Source of the DNA: CAZIKB01 sp964539665
GTDB lineage: Bacteria > Zhuqueibacterota > Zhuqueibacteria > Oceanimicrobiales > Oceanimicrobiaceae
Assembly (NCBI GenBank): GCA_964539665.1
Contig: CAZIKB010000128.1
Span: 1 to 18,604, forward strand
Reading direction: 5' to 3'
DNA length: 18,604 nucleotides
Numbering within the stretch: position 1 is the stretch's first letter; each line of letters opens with the position of its first letter. Under the pieces are notes generated by a model. The model worked only from the letters and a program-made list of their open reading frames with translations. It did not search any database and had not been told where the DNA came from. The position numbers and the translations under genes are program-made. Positions 1 through 8,325 of this stretch are shown in pieces.

Positions 1-319
1 GGCATAAAAAAACGCGGAGCCACCTTTTTCAACTAAAAATGGTATTGACTCCTTCCGAGGGTTTATTAACATACTGTTGTAACGTTAGATGTTAACTAAA
101 TTCTACATATTGTGATTTAAATTATAATTAACTTTCGGCAGGTTATTTTTTCAACAAGGCCAATAATGTGAATTACAATGAAAGATGTATGAGATTGCAT
201 TGTTCACTGCAGAGTTCGTGGAGAGTGCAGAGGTTTCTAAGACGCTGACCTTTTTTCAAAAGGTTAGTGTCTTTTTAACCAGCCAAAAGCTAACTCCGAA
301 AATATAAAAATCATCTGAG
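1..319. other. Non-coding leader region upstream of the RND gene
   Basis: I see no plausible gene on either strand here. The sequence is AT-rich and carries one clear element, the intrinsic terminator listed at 239-276. An A7 tract followed by a short GC-rich stretch near positions 5-27 could be half of another hairpin cut by the window edge. The gene that the terminator serves would lie mostly outside the window or be an untranslated RNA. I could not find a convincing sigma-70 promoter for the RND gene in the 45 nt between the terminator and its start. Confidence 0.6.
239..276 (+). terminator. Intrinsic terminator
   Basis: Positions 239-254 and 258-273 form a 16-bp stem in RNA, with two G-U wobbles and a 3-nt loop. 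The right arm runs straight into a U-rich tail (272-276). On the minus strand the tail is not U-rich, so it terminates plus-strand transcription. It lies 43 nt before the RND start, so it either ends an upstream transcript or attenuates the RND transcript. Confidence 0.75.
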
Positions 320-3300
320 ATGTCCATAGCTAAATTATCTGTAAAAAATCCCGTTCTTGTCAACATAATCATGATTGCGGTGATTGTCCTTGGCGCCTAT
401 TCCCTGTACGTCCTGCCGCGTGAGATGATGCCAGATGTTTCTTTCCCCTGGATATTTGTCTGGACCGGCGCGCCGGGATTTTCGCCGGAAGACACGGAAA
501 AACTGATTACCAACGAAGTCGAGCGAGAAGTACAAGATGTTGAGGACATCGATATTATTACTTCGGTTTCCAGTGAAAACGCATCCTTTGTCTGGATCAA
601 ATTCGTCACGATGTCTGATGATGATTTGGATAAGCGCATGCAGGATGTTCGAACAGAAGTTGAAAAAGTAGACCTTCCCGAGGGCGCTGAATCTCCTTCA
701 ATTACCTATTTTTCCATTCAGGATCATATTCCTATGATTAGTGTGGTGCTCAGTGGGGATATTCCGGAAATTGAAATGAAAAACCTATCCGAGGATATGC
801 GTGATGATATTCTGGAAATAAAAGACGTTTCGAAATGTCAGGTCGCCGGTGTGAGAGACCGTGAAATCTGGGTAGAAGTTAATCCGGGAAAATTGCAAAG
901 TTATGAGATGGCGATATCTCAGGTTATGGAGGCGATTCGCACAAAAAACCTGAATTTATCAGCAGGCGACATAAAAATGGGGCGGTGGGAATATATTGTT
1001 CGCACCCTTGGCGAGATTGACCGGATTGATGAAATTAAAAAAGTTATCCTGCGTGCAAATTCTTTAGGGCACCATGTTCGGGTCGAGGATGTTGCAGAAG
1101 TGCAGGATACCTTTGAGGACTGGCGGGTGCATTCTCGCTTTAACGGCGAACCTTCTGTTGTACTTACGGTTTCTAAAAAGAAACAGGGGAGCTCTATAAA
1201 AATTATTGATCAAATAAAGAAAATCGTTGCGAAATACAGCAAGGAACGCATACCTGAAAACGCCAAATTAACGGTGATTAACGATACATCTGTTCATATT
1301 AATGAATTCCTCGGTATTCTTCAAAATAACGCAATAATAGGCATGGTTTTAGTTGTGGCGTGCCTTTACATGTTTTTGGGCCTGAGAAATGCGATATTTG
1401 CGGCGATCGGTATTCCGGTTACGTTCATGTTCACCTTTATGTTTATGCATTTCACGGGCATGAGCCTGAGTGGAAGCTCCCTTTTTGGTCTGGTTTTAGT
1501 GCTGGGCATGATTGTGGATGATGCAATTGTTATTATTGAAAATTGCTATCGTTATCTGCAAAAAGGTTACAGTCCCAGAGAAGCCGCTATTATCGGCAGC
1601 AAACAGGTGGCGATGCCTGTGTTATCATCTTCCCTGACCACTATTGCCGCTTTTCTGCCTTTGATGCTTATGGATGGGGTGATTGGGGGATACTTAAAAG
1701 TAGTACCTATAGTCGTTACAATGGCGCTGTTAGCTTCTCTGTTTGAAGCATTCGTTATCCTGCCAACTCATATTGCAGAATGGAGTCGAAAACTCAACCA
1801 CAAAAGAGAAGGATTTGTACGATTTAAAAAACTTAGAAAGCTCTATATAAAATATTTGGTCAAATTCATTCGTTATCGCTATCTGGTTTTGGGAGTCACT
1901 TCTTTGTTGATTATACTGAGCATCCCGTTGATTTGGGTAGTTGGTATTGATATGTTTGCCAGCGAAGAGATTCCCCGGTTGTTAATCTTTGTGGATTTAC
2001 CGGAGGGTACCAGGTTAGAAATAACCGATGAGACCATCCGGAAAATTGAGAAAGTCACACGCAGTCTGCCCGAATCTGAACTGGTGAATCTGGTAGCTAA
2101 TTCGGGCCTGCAGCAGCGAGATGAAGAGTGGTTTCTTAAGCCATCAGTGGGGCAGGTTATCGTTGAATTGACCAATAAAAAGCTGCGTCATAGAAGTATC
2201 GATGAAATTATAACGGATTTACGCACAAAAATCAATGCGATTGCCGGCATTAAATCTCTGGAGTTCAAAATATTTGAAAGCGGGCCGCCAACCGGCGCAC
2301 CTATTGAGCTGCGAGTGCGGGGCGAATATATCGAAGAGCTGCAAGAGGTCGTTGAACTCGTCAAGCAGGAACTGCTGAGTATGCCCGGAGTGTTCGACGT
2401 CCATGATGATTTTATTCCGGGCAAACGCGAGTTGCAAATACTTGTGAATGAAGAGAAAGCCGCGCTCGTGGGCCTGACCATCGCGAAGATTGCAACCTCG
2501 GTTCATTACGCATTTGATGGCGGCGTGGCTACTGAAATTCGGGACGGCGATGAAGAAATTGATGTGATAGTAAAATTCAACAAAGCCAGCCGGCAGAATG
2601 TCGACGACCTGGAAAACATGAAAATCGCCACGCCATCTGGGCGCCTGGTAGCCTTGAAAGATGTGGCGCGGTTAAATAACAAACAGGGCTATTCAACAAT
2701 TAAACACGACGAGCTTAAACGCTCTATTGGCATTAAAGCTGATGTCGATAATAGCAAAAACTCTGCATTGAAAGTAAACCAGGAATTAAATCGCAGGTTT
2801 CAGGATATCAGCATGCGCTATCCAGGATATGATTTAGTTTTCCGCGGCCAGTTTGAAGAATTTAAAGAAGCTTTCAGTAACTTGGGCCAGCTTTTTGTGG
2901 TGGGACTTATGATTATGTACATCGTGCTGGCTGGTCAATTTAAATCTTTTGTCCAGCCGCTTATCATTTTTATGGCTATTTTATTTGCCTTTTGGGGGGC
3001 AACCGTGGGTTTACTTTTTATCGGAACACCTTTCAATATCAACAATCTTTACGGTCTCGTAGCTCTGGCTGGCGTGGCTGTGAACGACTCATTGGTATTC
3101 ATCAGTTTTATCAATAACGCCAGAGAAGCCAGCGTTCGACGCTGGCGGTCCATTCTGATTGCTGGTCATATCCGTCTTCGTCCGATTCTTTTGACCACAG
3201 TCACAACGGTGTTTGGCCTGATGCCTATGGCTATTGGTATCGGCGGCAAGTCTGACATTTGGGGACCGTTAGCTAACGTCATGGTCTGGGGACTTTCAAT

Positions 3301-3487
3301 TGGCACGATTCTAACGCTCTTTTTAGTTCCCTGCCTTTATGCCATACTCGACGACCTGAAGCGCATGACTATGGGGAAGAGATTTATGGATACCCAGGGT
3401 CATATTGTGAGCCATGAAAAACGCGCACTTGAAATGGAGCCTGCGCCGGATGGGAAGGTGTTGGAGAAGGAGAAAATGCTTTATTAA
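320..3487 (+). CDS. RND-family (HAE1/AcrB-type) efflux transporter, inner-membrane pump subunit
   Basis: This is a complete 1055-residue protein, the usual length for proton-driven hydrophobe/amphiphile exporters of the AcrB/MexB class. These work as trimers with a periplasmic adaptor and an outer-membrane channel. The start is supported by the canonical N-terminus: a short cytoplasmic segment, then a first membrane helix at about residues 12-31 ending in the LPREMMPDV motif. Two large periplasmic loops follow (about 32-335 and 550-860), each before a block of membrane helices. The proton-relay acidic pair of TM4 is present as D400-D401 in a MIVDDAIVIIEN context. The TM10 lysine of AcrB is replaced by a V921-N922-D923 motif, as in many HAE1 subfamilies outside Proteobacteria. 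No adaptor or TolC-like gene is adjacent downstream, and the terminator upstream argues against co-transcription with one. No clear ribosome binding site precedes the start. Substrate cannot be predicted. Confidence 0.95.
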   Translation: MSIAKLSVKNPVLVNIIMIAVIVLGAYSLYVLPREMMPDVSFPWIFVWTGAPGFSPEDTEKLITNEVEREVQDVEDIDIITSVSSENASFVWIKFVTMSDDDLDKRMQDVRTEVEKVDLPEGAESPSITYFSIQDHIPMISVVLSGDIPEIEMKNLSEDMRDDILEIKDVSKCQVAGVRDREIWVEVNPGKLQSYEMAISQVMEAIRTKNLNLSAGDIKMGRWEYIVRTLGEIDRIDEIKKVILRANSLGHHVRVEDVAEVQDTFEDWRVHSRFNGEPSVVLTVSKKKQGSSIKIIDQIKKIVAKYSKERIPENAKLTVINDTSVHINEFLGILQNNAIIGMVLVVACLYMFLGLRNAIFAAIGIPVTFMFTFMFMHFTGMSLSGSSLFGLVLVLGMIVDDAIVIIENCYRYLQKGYSPREAAIIGSKQVAMPVLSSSLTTIAAFLPLMLMDGVIGGYLKVVPIVVTMALLASLFEAFVILPTHIAEWSRKLNHKREGFVRFKKLRKLYIKYLVKFIRYRYLVLGVTSLLIILSIPLIWVVGIDMFASEEIPRLLIFVDLPEGTRLEITDETIRKIEKVTRSLPESELVNLVANSGLQQRDEEWFLKPSVGQVIVELTNKKLRHRSIDEIITDLRTKINAIAGIKSLEFKIFESGPPTGAPIELRVRGEYIEELQEVVELVKQELLSMPGVFDVHDDFIPGKRELQILVNEEKAALVGLTIAKIATSVHYAFDGGVATEIRDGDEEIDVIVKFNKASRQNVDDLENMKIATPSGRLVALKDVARLNNKQGYSTIKHDELKRSIGIKADVDNSKNSALKVNQELNRRFQDISMRYPGYDLVFRGQFEEFKEAFSNLGQLFVVGLMIMYIVLAGQFKSFVQPLIIFMAILFAFWGATVGLLFIGTPFNINNLYGLVALAGVAVNDSLVFISFINNAREASVRRWRSILIAGHIRLRPILLTTVTTVFGLMPMAIGIGGKSDIWGPLANVMVWGLSIGTILTLFLVPCLYAILDDLKRMTMGKRFMDTQGHIVSHEKRALEMEPAPDGKVLEKEKMLY

Positions 3488-3565
3488 GAACAATCGAAGT
3501 GATGAGCAAAGACATCAAGCTAATTTCGGGTGTATTTTACTAGAAAAACATTATTCTAGCAGCTT

Positions 3566-3913
3566 ATGATATATATTATTAAACTGATTTTTGTTGCTCA
3601 CATATACCTACTTCTAATAACAATTGTTAGTTATATTATTGAGAAAATTACGGGTCTCATATTAATAGTTACCTTATTTTCTGAACCCAAAAAAAATCGA
3701 GATGAAGCCGAGGGCAACACCGGTCTTTTTACTATTCTGTATTTTACATTCTTATTATTATTCTTGCTCTACAATATTTATATTGCAAAAAATGCTCCTG
3801 ATACTTATACTTTTTGGAAATGGTTAGTTATCGTGATTCCTTTAACCATTATATTTGCAATAGTTTTTCATAAATATCAAGGAAGGGAACCAAGAGAAAA
3901 AGATATGAAATGA
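3566..3913 (+). CDS. Small three-helix membrane protein of unknown function
   Basis: This 115-residue protein belongs to no family I recognise. It has three hydrophobic segments at about residues 5-37, 53-74 and 84-103. A charged, glutamate- and lysine-rich linker (40-50) separates the first two, and the tail is basic and charged (104-115). Residues 1-32 align clearly with the N-terminus of the next gene, including the shared KL...AHI/THI, ...VYIVE/SYIIE and TG positions, so the two are tandem paralogues. It starts 78 nt after the RND gene with no visible Shine-Dalgarno, and could be transcribed with it. Its codon use is AT-rich compared with the RND gene. It may be a pump-associated peptide, but nothing in the sequence proves that. 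Confidence 0.6.
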   Translation: MIYIIKLIFVAHIYLLLITIVSYIIEKITGLILIVTLFSEPKKNRDEAEGNTGLFTILYFTFLLLFLLYNIYIAKNAPDTYTFWKWLVIVIPLTIIFAIVFHKYQGREPREKDMK

Positions 3914-3945
3914 TTAAATAAGGATAAGGGACAGAGCTAAGATTC

Positions 3946-4182
3946 ATGAATTATCTTCTGAAATTGCTAATCAAGACCCATATCGCATTACTTATAGTTT
4001 CACTAGTCGTATATATTGTTGAAATGACCACTGGATTTATCAATTTTTTCAGACCTTTTGTTAGTGGGGTAGTGGCGTTAGTTAACTTTAGAGCGGCTGG
4101 GCCTTATATTTCAATAATAAAGTATTATTTCAATCCTCAAATAGAGGATCGATCTCTCCAGTTCTTTTCTGCTCTTTCGTAA
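3946..4182 (+). CDS. Small membrane protein, probably truncated paralogue of the preceding gene
   Basis: The 78-residue reading frame has one strong N-terminal hydrophobic segment (about residues 4-35) homologous to the start of the preceding 115-residue protein. After about residue 35 the similarity stops and the second and third helices are missing. The last 15 codons run antisense through a minus-strand gene remnant (4137-4358), so the C-terminus is probably not native. The likeliest reading is a duplicated copy whose 3' end was lost when the neighbouring sequence arrived. It starts 32 nt after its paralogue, so the two would share a transcript. Whether a product is made is unknown. Confidence 0.4.
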   Translation: MNYLLKLLIKTHIALLIVSLVVYIVEMTTGFINFFRPFVSGVVALVNFRAAGPYISIIKYYFNPQIEDRSLQFFSALS

Positions 4183-4358
4183 ATATCTTCAATTGACTGA
4201 CCCTCATAGAGTTTTTAGGAAATTTCTGCATAGTCAGTTGGCTCTCTATGAACAAGAGCAAGGAATCGCAATGCGGCAGACGGACCCAGCGCTTTGTTCA
4301 ATGCTTCAATGCCGCACATTCTAAGTTTTGTGTCATCCATTAAATCAGATTTTTTCAT
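4137..4358 (-). pseudogene. Small antitoxin-like ORF interrupted by an in-frame TAA
   Basis: Read on the minus strand from ATG 4358, the frame runs 73 codons to a TGA at 4137-4139, with a TAA at 4215-4217 (codon 48). The predicted protein begins MKKSDLMDD and contains G-x-EALNKALGPSAALRF, then VHREPTDY, then after the stop KLYEGQSIEDIYERA. The order (helix with GxxAL, REPxDYxE, LYEGxSxEE) resembles a family of roughly 65-70-residue proteins that I associate with type II antitoxins; I am not certain of this. The match on both sides of the stop suggests a single substitution created it. No partner toxin is visible downstream, where the sequence runs antisense to the small membrane gene. Confidence 0.5.
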
Positions 4359-4648
4359 TACAAGCCAATGCTTCCATTTGAATTCTCACTTGACTCGGAT
4401 CATCAAAGGAACGTTGAAAGCAATTATAGTCGAGATATATTAAATGCACAATTGTTCACTCACTTTAAGCAGTTTCATCATTGCACTCATATGACTGAAA
4501 TTTGGTAAACTACGCTTTTTTGAGTAATCAATAAAATATAACAAATCTTGAATTAGAAAACAAAGTCATTATTCCATTGAACCAAGATTTGTATCACAAA
4601 AAATGAACAATTAAATGTAATGCAAGAAGGCGCATTTAGAGCCTTTGC
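4359..4648. other. Non-coding, AT-rich stretch between two gene remnants
   Basis: No gene is supported here. One perfect 10-bp inverted repeat (4541-4550 and 4583-4592, arms ACAAATCTTG/CAAGATTTGT, 32-nt loop) is the only structure I could find. It lacks a U-tract, so it is not a convincing terminator. Confidence 0.4.
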
Positions 4649-4894
4649 TTACTCAACTTCTTTTTTTACTTGCCAGAAATTTCATACGAATTTGAGATTT
4701 TGCACTGATGTTCTCTTGATTTCGAAATATTGGTTGTATATATTTATGGAATCACCGGCCTCATTGCCAAACAGGCTGGCGGGGAGCTTGTCTTTGTCAT
4801 CAAAGACCACTTGGCCTGCCCCGTTAAGTTTTAATGCGGGGGATCTATTCGAGTAGTGTTTGACCAAATCAATGCCATGCGTTCGAATAAATAT
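4649..4894 (-). pseudogene. C-terminal fragment of an unrecognised protein gene
   Basis: On the minus strand an open frame of about 70 codons runs from just after a TAA at 4895-4897 to a TGA at 4682-4684, then on in the same frame for ten more codons to a TAA at 4649-4651. The composition (GAGQVVFDDKDKLPASLFGNE, then a tyrosine- and asparagine-rich stretch, then FEIKR and a final NFWQVKKEVE) looks like real protein rather than shadow, but I do not recognise the family. There is no ATG start. The frame stops exactly where the toxin-antitoxin promoter begins, which suggests that the 5' part was lost or displaced when that module settled here. Confidence that it once coded is moderate. Confidence 0.35.
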
Positions 4895-4898
4895 TTAC

Positions 4899-4927
4899 TT
4901 GCCATTTGAATCATTTTATTGTATAAT
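4899..4927 (+). promoter_or_regulatory. Sigma-70-type promoter of the toxin-antitoxin operon
   Basis: TTGCCA at 4899-4904 and a perfect TATAAT at 4922-4927 are separated by exactly 17 nt. Transcription would begin near 4934, inside the palindrome at 4928-4951. This is the best promoter match in the window. Confidence 0.7.
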
Positions 4928-4951
4928 AAGTAATACTAAGTGGTATTACTT
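4928..4951. promoter_or_regulatory. Palindromic operator for antitoxin autoregulation
   Basis: AAGTAATAC (4928-4936) and its exact reverse complement (4943-4951) flank a 6-nt spacer. The palindrome starts directly after the -10 box and covers the predicted start point. This is the classic position for repression by an AbrB/MazE-type antitoxin alone or in complex with its toxin. The binding role is inference from position. Confidence 0.65.
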
Positions 4952-4971
4952 TTTATTGATGAGGTGTTATT

Positions 4972-5202
4972 ATGCCAACATTGACTCAAAAAGGGCAGGT
5001 TACGATACCTAAACATGTACGCGATGCCCTGAAGCTCTCACAGGGAGATGAGGTCATTTTTGAAATCAACAACAAACGTGCTATCATGAAAAAAAGAAAG
5101 AAGACTGCACAATTTAGAAAATATGTTGGCTATTTGAAACATCTTGAAGGCGAAAATACTGATGACATCGTTCGGGGACTTAGAGACGAGTCAGAAGTAT
5201 GA
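4972..5202 (+). CDS. AbrB/MazE/SpoVT-type antitoxin (VapB-like)
   Basis: This is a 76-residue DNA-binding antitoxin. Residues 4-30 form the swapped-hairpin AbrB/MazE fold, with the diagnostic TQKGQVTIPKHVRDAL motif followed by L-x-x-GDEVIFE. Residues 38-47 are strongly basic. The C-terminal part (about 50-76, YVGYLKHLEGENTDDIVRGLRDE) is the region expected to wrap the toxin's active site. A GAGGTG ribosome binding site lies 5 nt before the ATG. The stop overlaps the toxin start by 4 nt (ATGA), indicating translational coupling. It should neutralise the PIN partner and repress its own promoter through the palindrome just upstream. Confidence 0.9.
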   Translation: MPTLTQKGQVTIPKHVRDALKLSQGDEVIFEINNKRAIMKKRKKTAQFRKYVGYLKHLEGENTDDIVRGLRDESEV

Positions 5203-5675
5203 TCACGGCAGTCGACACCAACATTCTCTTAGATATATTAATACCTAATCAGAAATTTCTGCATGAATCTTTACAAAAGATGGAGTCGGCCGCAGAGAAA
5301 GGGCAAATAGTAATATGTGAGATTGTGTATTCAGAACTTGCTTCACAATTTAACCGTGAAAATGAACTAAAATCATTTCTAACCGATACAAGAATTGAAA
5401 TCTTATGGTGTTTAGACAAAACACTATTTCAAGCCAGTCAGCTTTGGCAATCTTATCGCAAAACTCAGGAACAACATTCAATGAGATATTTCTGTCCGGA
5501 GTGTGGTAATGATTTACAGAGCCAATGTCCCAATTGCGGTGTTTCGTTAAATAAGCCCCGTCGTATTTTGAACGATTTCATCATCGGTGCCCATGCAGAA
5601 GAATTCTCAGATGTGTTCCTGACTCGAGATCGTGGATTTTACCGTGAATATTTCACTAAACTGACAATTGGTTAA
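5199..5675 (+). CDS. PIN-domain toxin (VapC-like) with inserted zinc-ribbon motif
   Basis: This 158-residue PIN ribonuclease is the likely toxin of the pair. Members of this family cut RNA using Mg/Mn held by clustered acidic residues. Candidates here are D6 in AVDTNILLD, E46 in VYSELA, D126 in ILNDFIIGAHA and D144 in LTRDRGFY, all in the expected order. Between the second and third acids is an extra element with two CxxC pairs (C99/C102 and C110/C113). This is a rubredoxin-like zinc-ribbon knuckle that ordinary VapC proteins of about 130 residues lack. The ATG overlaps the antitoxin stop, so translation is coupled. All catalytic positions look intact, so it is probably active. The role of the zinc knuckle (stability, RNA recognition or antitoxin contact) is not shown by the sequence. 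Confidence 0.88.
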   Translation: MITAVDTNILLDILIPNQKFLHESLQKMESAAEKGQIVICEIVYSELASQFNRENELKSFLTDTRIEILWCLDKTLFQASQLWQSYRKTQEQHSMRYFCPECGNDLQSQCPNCGVSLNKPRRILNDFIIGAHAEEFSDVFLTRDRGFYREYFTKLTIG

Positions 5676-5760
5676 ATTTTTCGTGTTTGTTTGGATCTTG
5701 GACCTCAGTAATCAATCTAACCGATAATACTGTGCCGAATAATTAAATCACAATAACAAA

Positions 5761-5790
5761 CCCAACTAAACTGCACAAAACTTAGTTGGG
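5761..5790. terminator. Bidirectional terminator between convergent genes
   Basis: CCCAACTAA (5761-5769) pairs perfectly with TTAGTTGGG (5782-5790) around a 12-nt loop. On the plus strand it is followed by CTTTAT, and on the minus strand by TTTGTTATTG. Both tails are modestly U-rich. It sits between the stop of the PIN gene (5675) and the stop of the peptidase gene (5862), so it can serve both. Confidence 0.6.
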
Positions 5791-5861
5791 CTTTATAGCA
5801 TTCCAGAACCAATTTTATAACAGTATCGCTTTAAATGGCAATGCCTGCCTTAACACCCTTT

Positions 5862-7915
5862 TTATCGTCGGTCTGTAACCTCCTCTTTCTTCTTATCTTT
5901 TTCTTCAGACTTATCATCCTTCCGTTCCCACGGAGTCCACTCGATTCCTAAAACATATTTCTGCATCCAGCGAATCTCTTCGATATCGCGGGTCCGTCGA
6001 TGTCTCGGTTCCCGAAATCCATGCGGCTCTCTTGGAAACTTTATATAACGTACGGTTTTGTCCTGATCCTTTAAGGCAGTGAAGAACATCATGCTCTGTT
6101 GTTCAGTGTCTGTACGGTCTTTCATACCGTGCAGAATCAAGGTAGGTGTGGTCACATTTTTGACGTGTGTGAGTGCGGACATCTTTCGGTAATTCTCCGG
6201 ATTGTCCCATGGTGTTCCGCCGATATACCATCGGCGTACGTCATAATTAAATCCTGGACCATATTCGGAAGTCCAATCGGAGACCATGGCGCCTACGGAA
6301 GCAGCTTTGAATCGGTCGGTCTGGGTGATAGTCCAGCCGCCAAGAATGCCGCCATAACTCCAGCCGCGAATTCCCATCTTATCTGGATCAACATATCCTT
6401 TCTCGATCACATAATCAACACCGGTCATCAGGTCCCAGTAGTCACCACCGCCGATGTCGTTCATATTTCCGCGTAAAATTTCATCGGTGTAACCGCCGCT
6501 TCCCCTTACATTTGGACACAACTGGGCATATCCCAAACCAGCCCAGACATGGTAGCTATATCTGAAACTGTTGGTAAAGGCTCCAGCCGGTCCGCCGTGC
6601 ACATGCAGAAGCAATGGAATGCGCGCGCCTTCACGATAATCGTCAGGCAAATAAAGCAGGCCTTCAATTTCCATGCCGTCTTTACTCTTCCATTTGATGA
6701 CTTCACCTTTAGCTAACTTAAGGTCTGACTCGACCCATGGATTGGCATGCGTGAGTTGTTTTGGCTGAAATTTGCTGGTTGAAGAAACGTAAATATCCGA
6801 CGGCGTATCAAAATCTTGAAATGAATAAACCATTCTGCTGCGGTCTTTAGAAAATGAACTGGCGCTAAGTATGCCGGTAACATTGGTAACTTGTTTCAGA
6901 GCCCCCGATTTTACATTCAATTTATATAAATTTGAATTGGTTCCGTAGCGTCCTGAGAAGAGAATGCTTTTGCTATCCGGCGACCAAACAAACTGAGAAA
7001 CGCTGCCTTCGAATTTTCCGGAGACCATTCGTTTTTCTTTTGTGTCGGCGTTCATCATCCATATTTTACTGTTTCTGAGTTTCCATTTGTTATCGGTGTT
7101 GGCGGTATAAGCAAAGCGCTTCCCATCTGGTGCCCATTGCAGGCGACCTTCTGGCGCCTGATTTTCTGTAAGGCGTGTTTTCAAAGAATCCTGAATATTC
7201 GTCATATATATTTCGGATAAGTATTGCTGATTGCGGCGATTTTCATAACGGGCGGTAAATATGACCCGCTTGCCATCGGGGGAAACATCAAAGCTGCCGA
7301 TTCTAAAATCATCTTTGGTGATCCTGGTCTCTTGCTTTTTTTCGATATCAAATTTCCACAGATTATTCCAGCTCCCCGCTTGCTGGCCGTTGGCACCTTC
7401 ATCCACAAAAATTGCATCATAGCCGTCTTTGTGTTTTTTTTTTCTTCTTTGCTTTTTGATTTTGAAGCCACGAAAAAGATTGTACGCTCATCTTGAGACC
7501 ATTTATAAGACCCAATACTCGATTTATGTTTTGTCAATTGAACAGCCTCACCGCCCTTTGTTCTCATCAGGAATAGTTGCTGTTTTTTCTCAACGGCACG
7601 CTTAAATGAAAAATATTTTCCGTCCGGCGAGAATTGAAACGAACTTCCGCCTGCATCGCCAATATATTGAAAAGCCTCTCCTCCTGCCGCTGATACCATA
7701 TAATAAGTAGTTTTTTGTCTTTTGCTTTTATCCTTCCAGTCTAATTCAGATTGAGAATAAAAGACCCGTTGACCATCGGGTGACATCAGCGCTTCGCGAA
7801 CTCTGATCATGTTTAAACCATCATCGGTTGTCATTGGGCGTTTTGCTTTTTCCTGAGCCAGGGCAAAGGTTATAATTGACAGGAATAACAGGCTGAAACA
7901 GACGACTTTTTTCAT
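5862..7915 (-). pseudogene. Secreted S9-family (prolyl oligopeptidase/acylaminoacyl-peptidase) serine peptidase, split by one frameshift
   Basis: The reading starts at ATG 7915 (GGAG ribosome site 8 nt upstream) with a signal peptide (MKKVVCFSLLFLSIITFALA, then Q). It runs through beta-propeller repeats of SPDG type, then at an A10 tract (plus-strand T run 7434-7443) passes out of frame. The downstream frame continues without damage to the stop at 5862. Joining the frames restores the family's KDGYDAIFVDEGANGQ region. An 11-A tract would give one continuous gene of about 684 codons. The second part holds more propeller blades and a complete alpha/beta-hydrolase domain: HGGPAG oxyanion loop, nucleophile in GWSYGG, Asp in HGMKD and His in PREPHGF, correctly ordered. 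Counting from 7406, these are residues 350, 430 and 462. The intact catalytic half argues for a recent lesion, a sequencing error, or expression by slippage on the A tract. It probably cleaves peptides in the periplasm. It is monocistronic with its own promoter. Confidence 0.85.
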
Positions 7916-8024
7916 TGTGATCTCCGTAATGTTTTTTTTGTATAATTTGAATATTTTCATAATGATGCTTCCATCCGAAGGAAAATTTATTTCAATGTAA
8001 CAGGTCATGTTGTAAAGAACTGTT

Positions 8025-8053
8025 AATATATGCAAGTAAATATGAAATGTCAA
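8025..8053 (-). promoter_or_regulatory. Promoter of the S9 peptidase gene
   Basis: On the minus strand a perfect TTGACA (8053-8048) is followed after 17 nt by TATATT (8030-8025), five of six matches to the -10 consensus. Predicted transcription starts near 8018, giving a leader of about 100 nt before the ATG at 7915. Confidence 0.6.
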
Positions 8054-8277
8054 GTTGCATTGGTGCCTATGAATGTGAACCAATAGTTGTAACACATTTG
8101 CTTCAGGATTTTCGTCTAATAATTGATTTGGAAAAGCACACTGTGTACGCAGTCGGTCAATGAAGGCTAAGCGAAATTTCTTTATTTTTTAAATAATTTA
8201 GTTGCTTATTTAATAATATTTATTATATTTACTGCTTGCAAAAAATCAATAAATATCAATATTAAAGGAGATGTAAT

Positions 8278-8325
8278 ATGCGAATTTTTGATCCAACCGT
8301 TACAGTCACAAAAAAGGGAAGATAG
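8278..8325 (+). CDS. 15-codon micro-ORF with consensus ribosome binding site (gene start remnant or leader peptide)
   Basis: AAAGGAG (8264-8270) lies 7 nt before an ATG that opens a 15-residue peptide (MRIFDPTVTVTKKGR) ending in TAG at 8323-8325. The ribosome site is better than that of most genes nearby, so this was probably a true translation start. An A6 run lies near the 3' end. Shifting frame there gives about 20 further codons, rich in Arg and Leu, before the next stop. That fits either a decayed gene or a chance frame. I do not recognise the product. Confidence 0.25.
   Translation: MRIFDPTVTVTKKGR

Noticed and set aside
2188..2506. Two minus-strand frames of 95-97 codons inside the RND gene
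   Set aside because: Antisense shadows of a clearly conserved gene, with serine- and arginine-rich low-quality composition.
4541..4592. 10-bp inverted repeat as a terminator or insertion-element end
   Set aside because: 32-nt loop, no U tract, no target duplication and no transposase nearby.
4620..4856. 78-codon plus-strand frame
   Set aside because: Its complement (4649-4894 minus) has the more protein-like composition; no ribosome site or family character on this strand.
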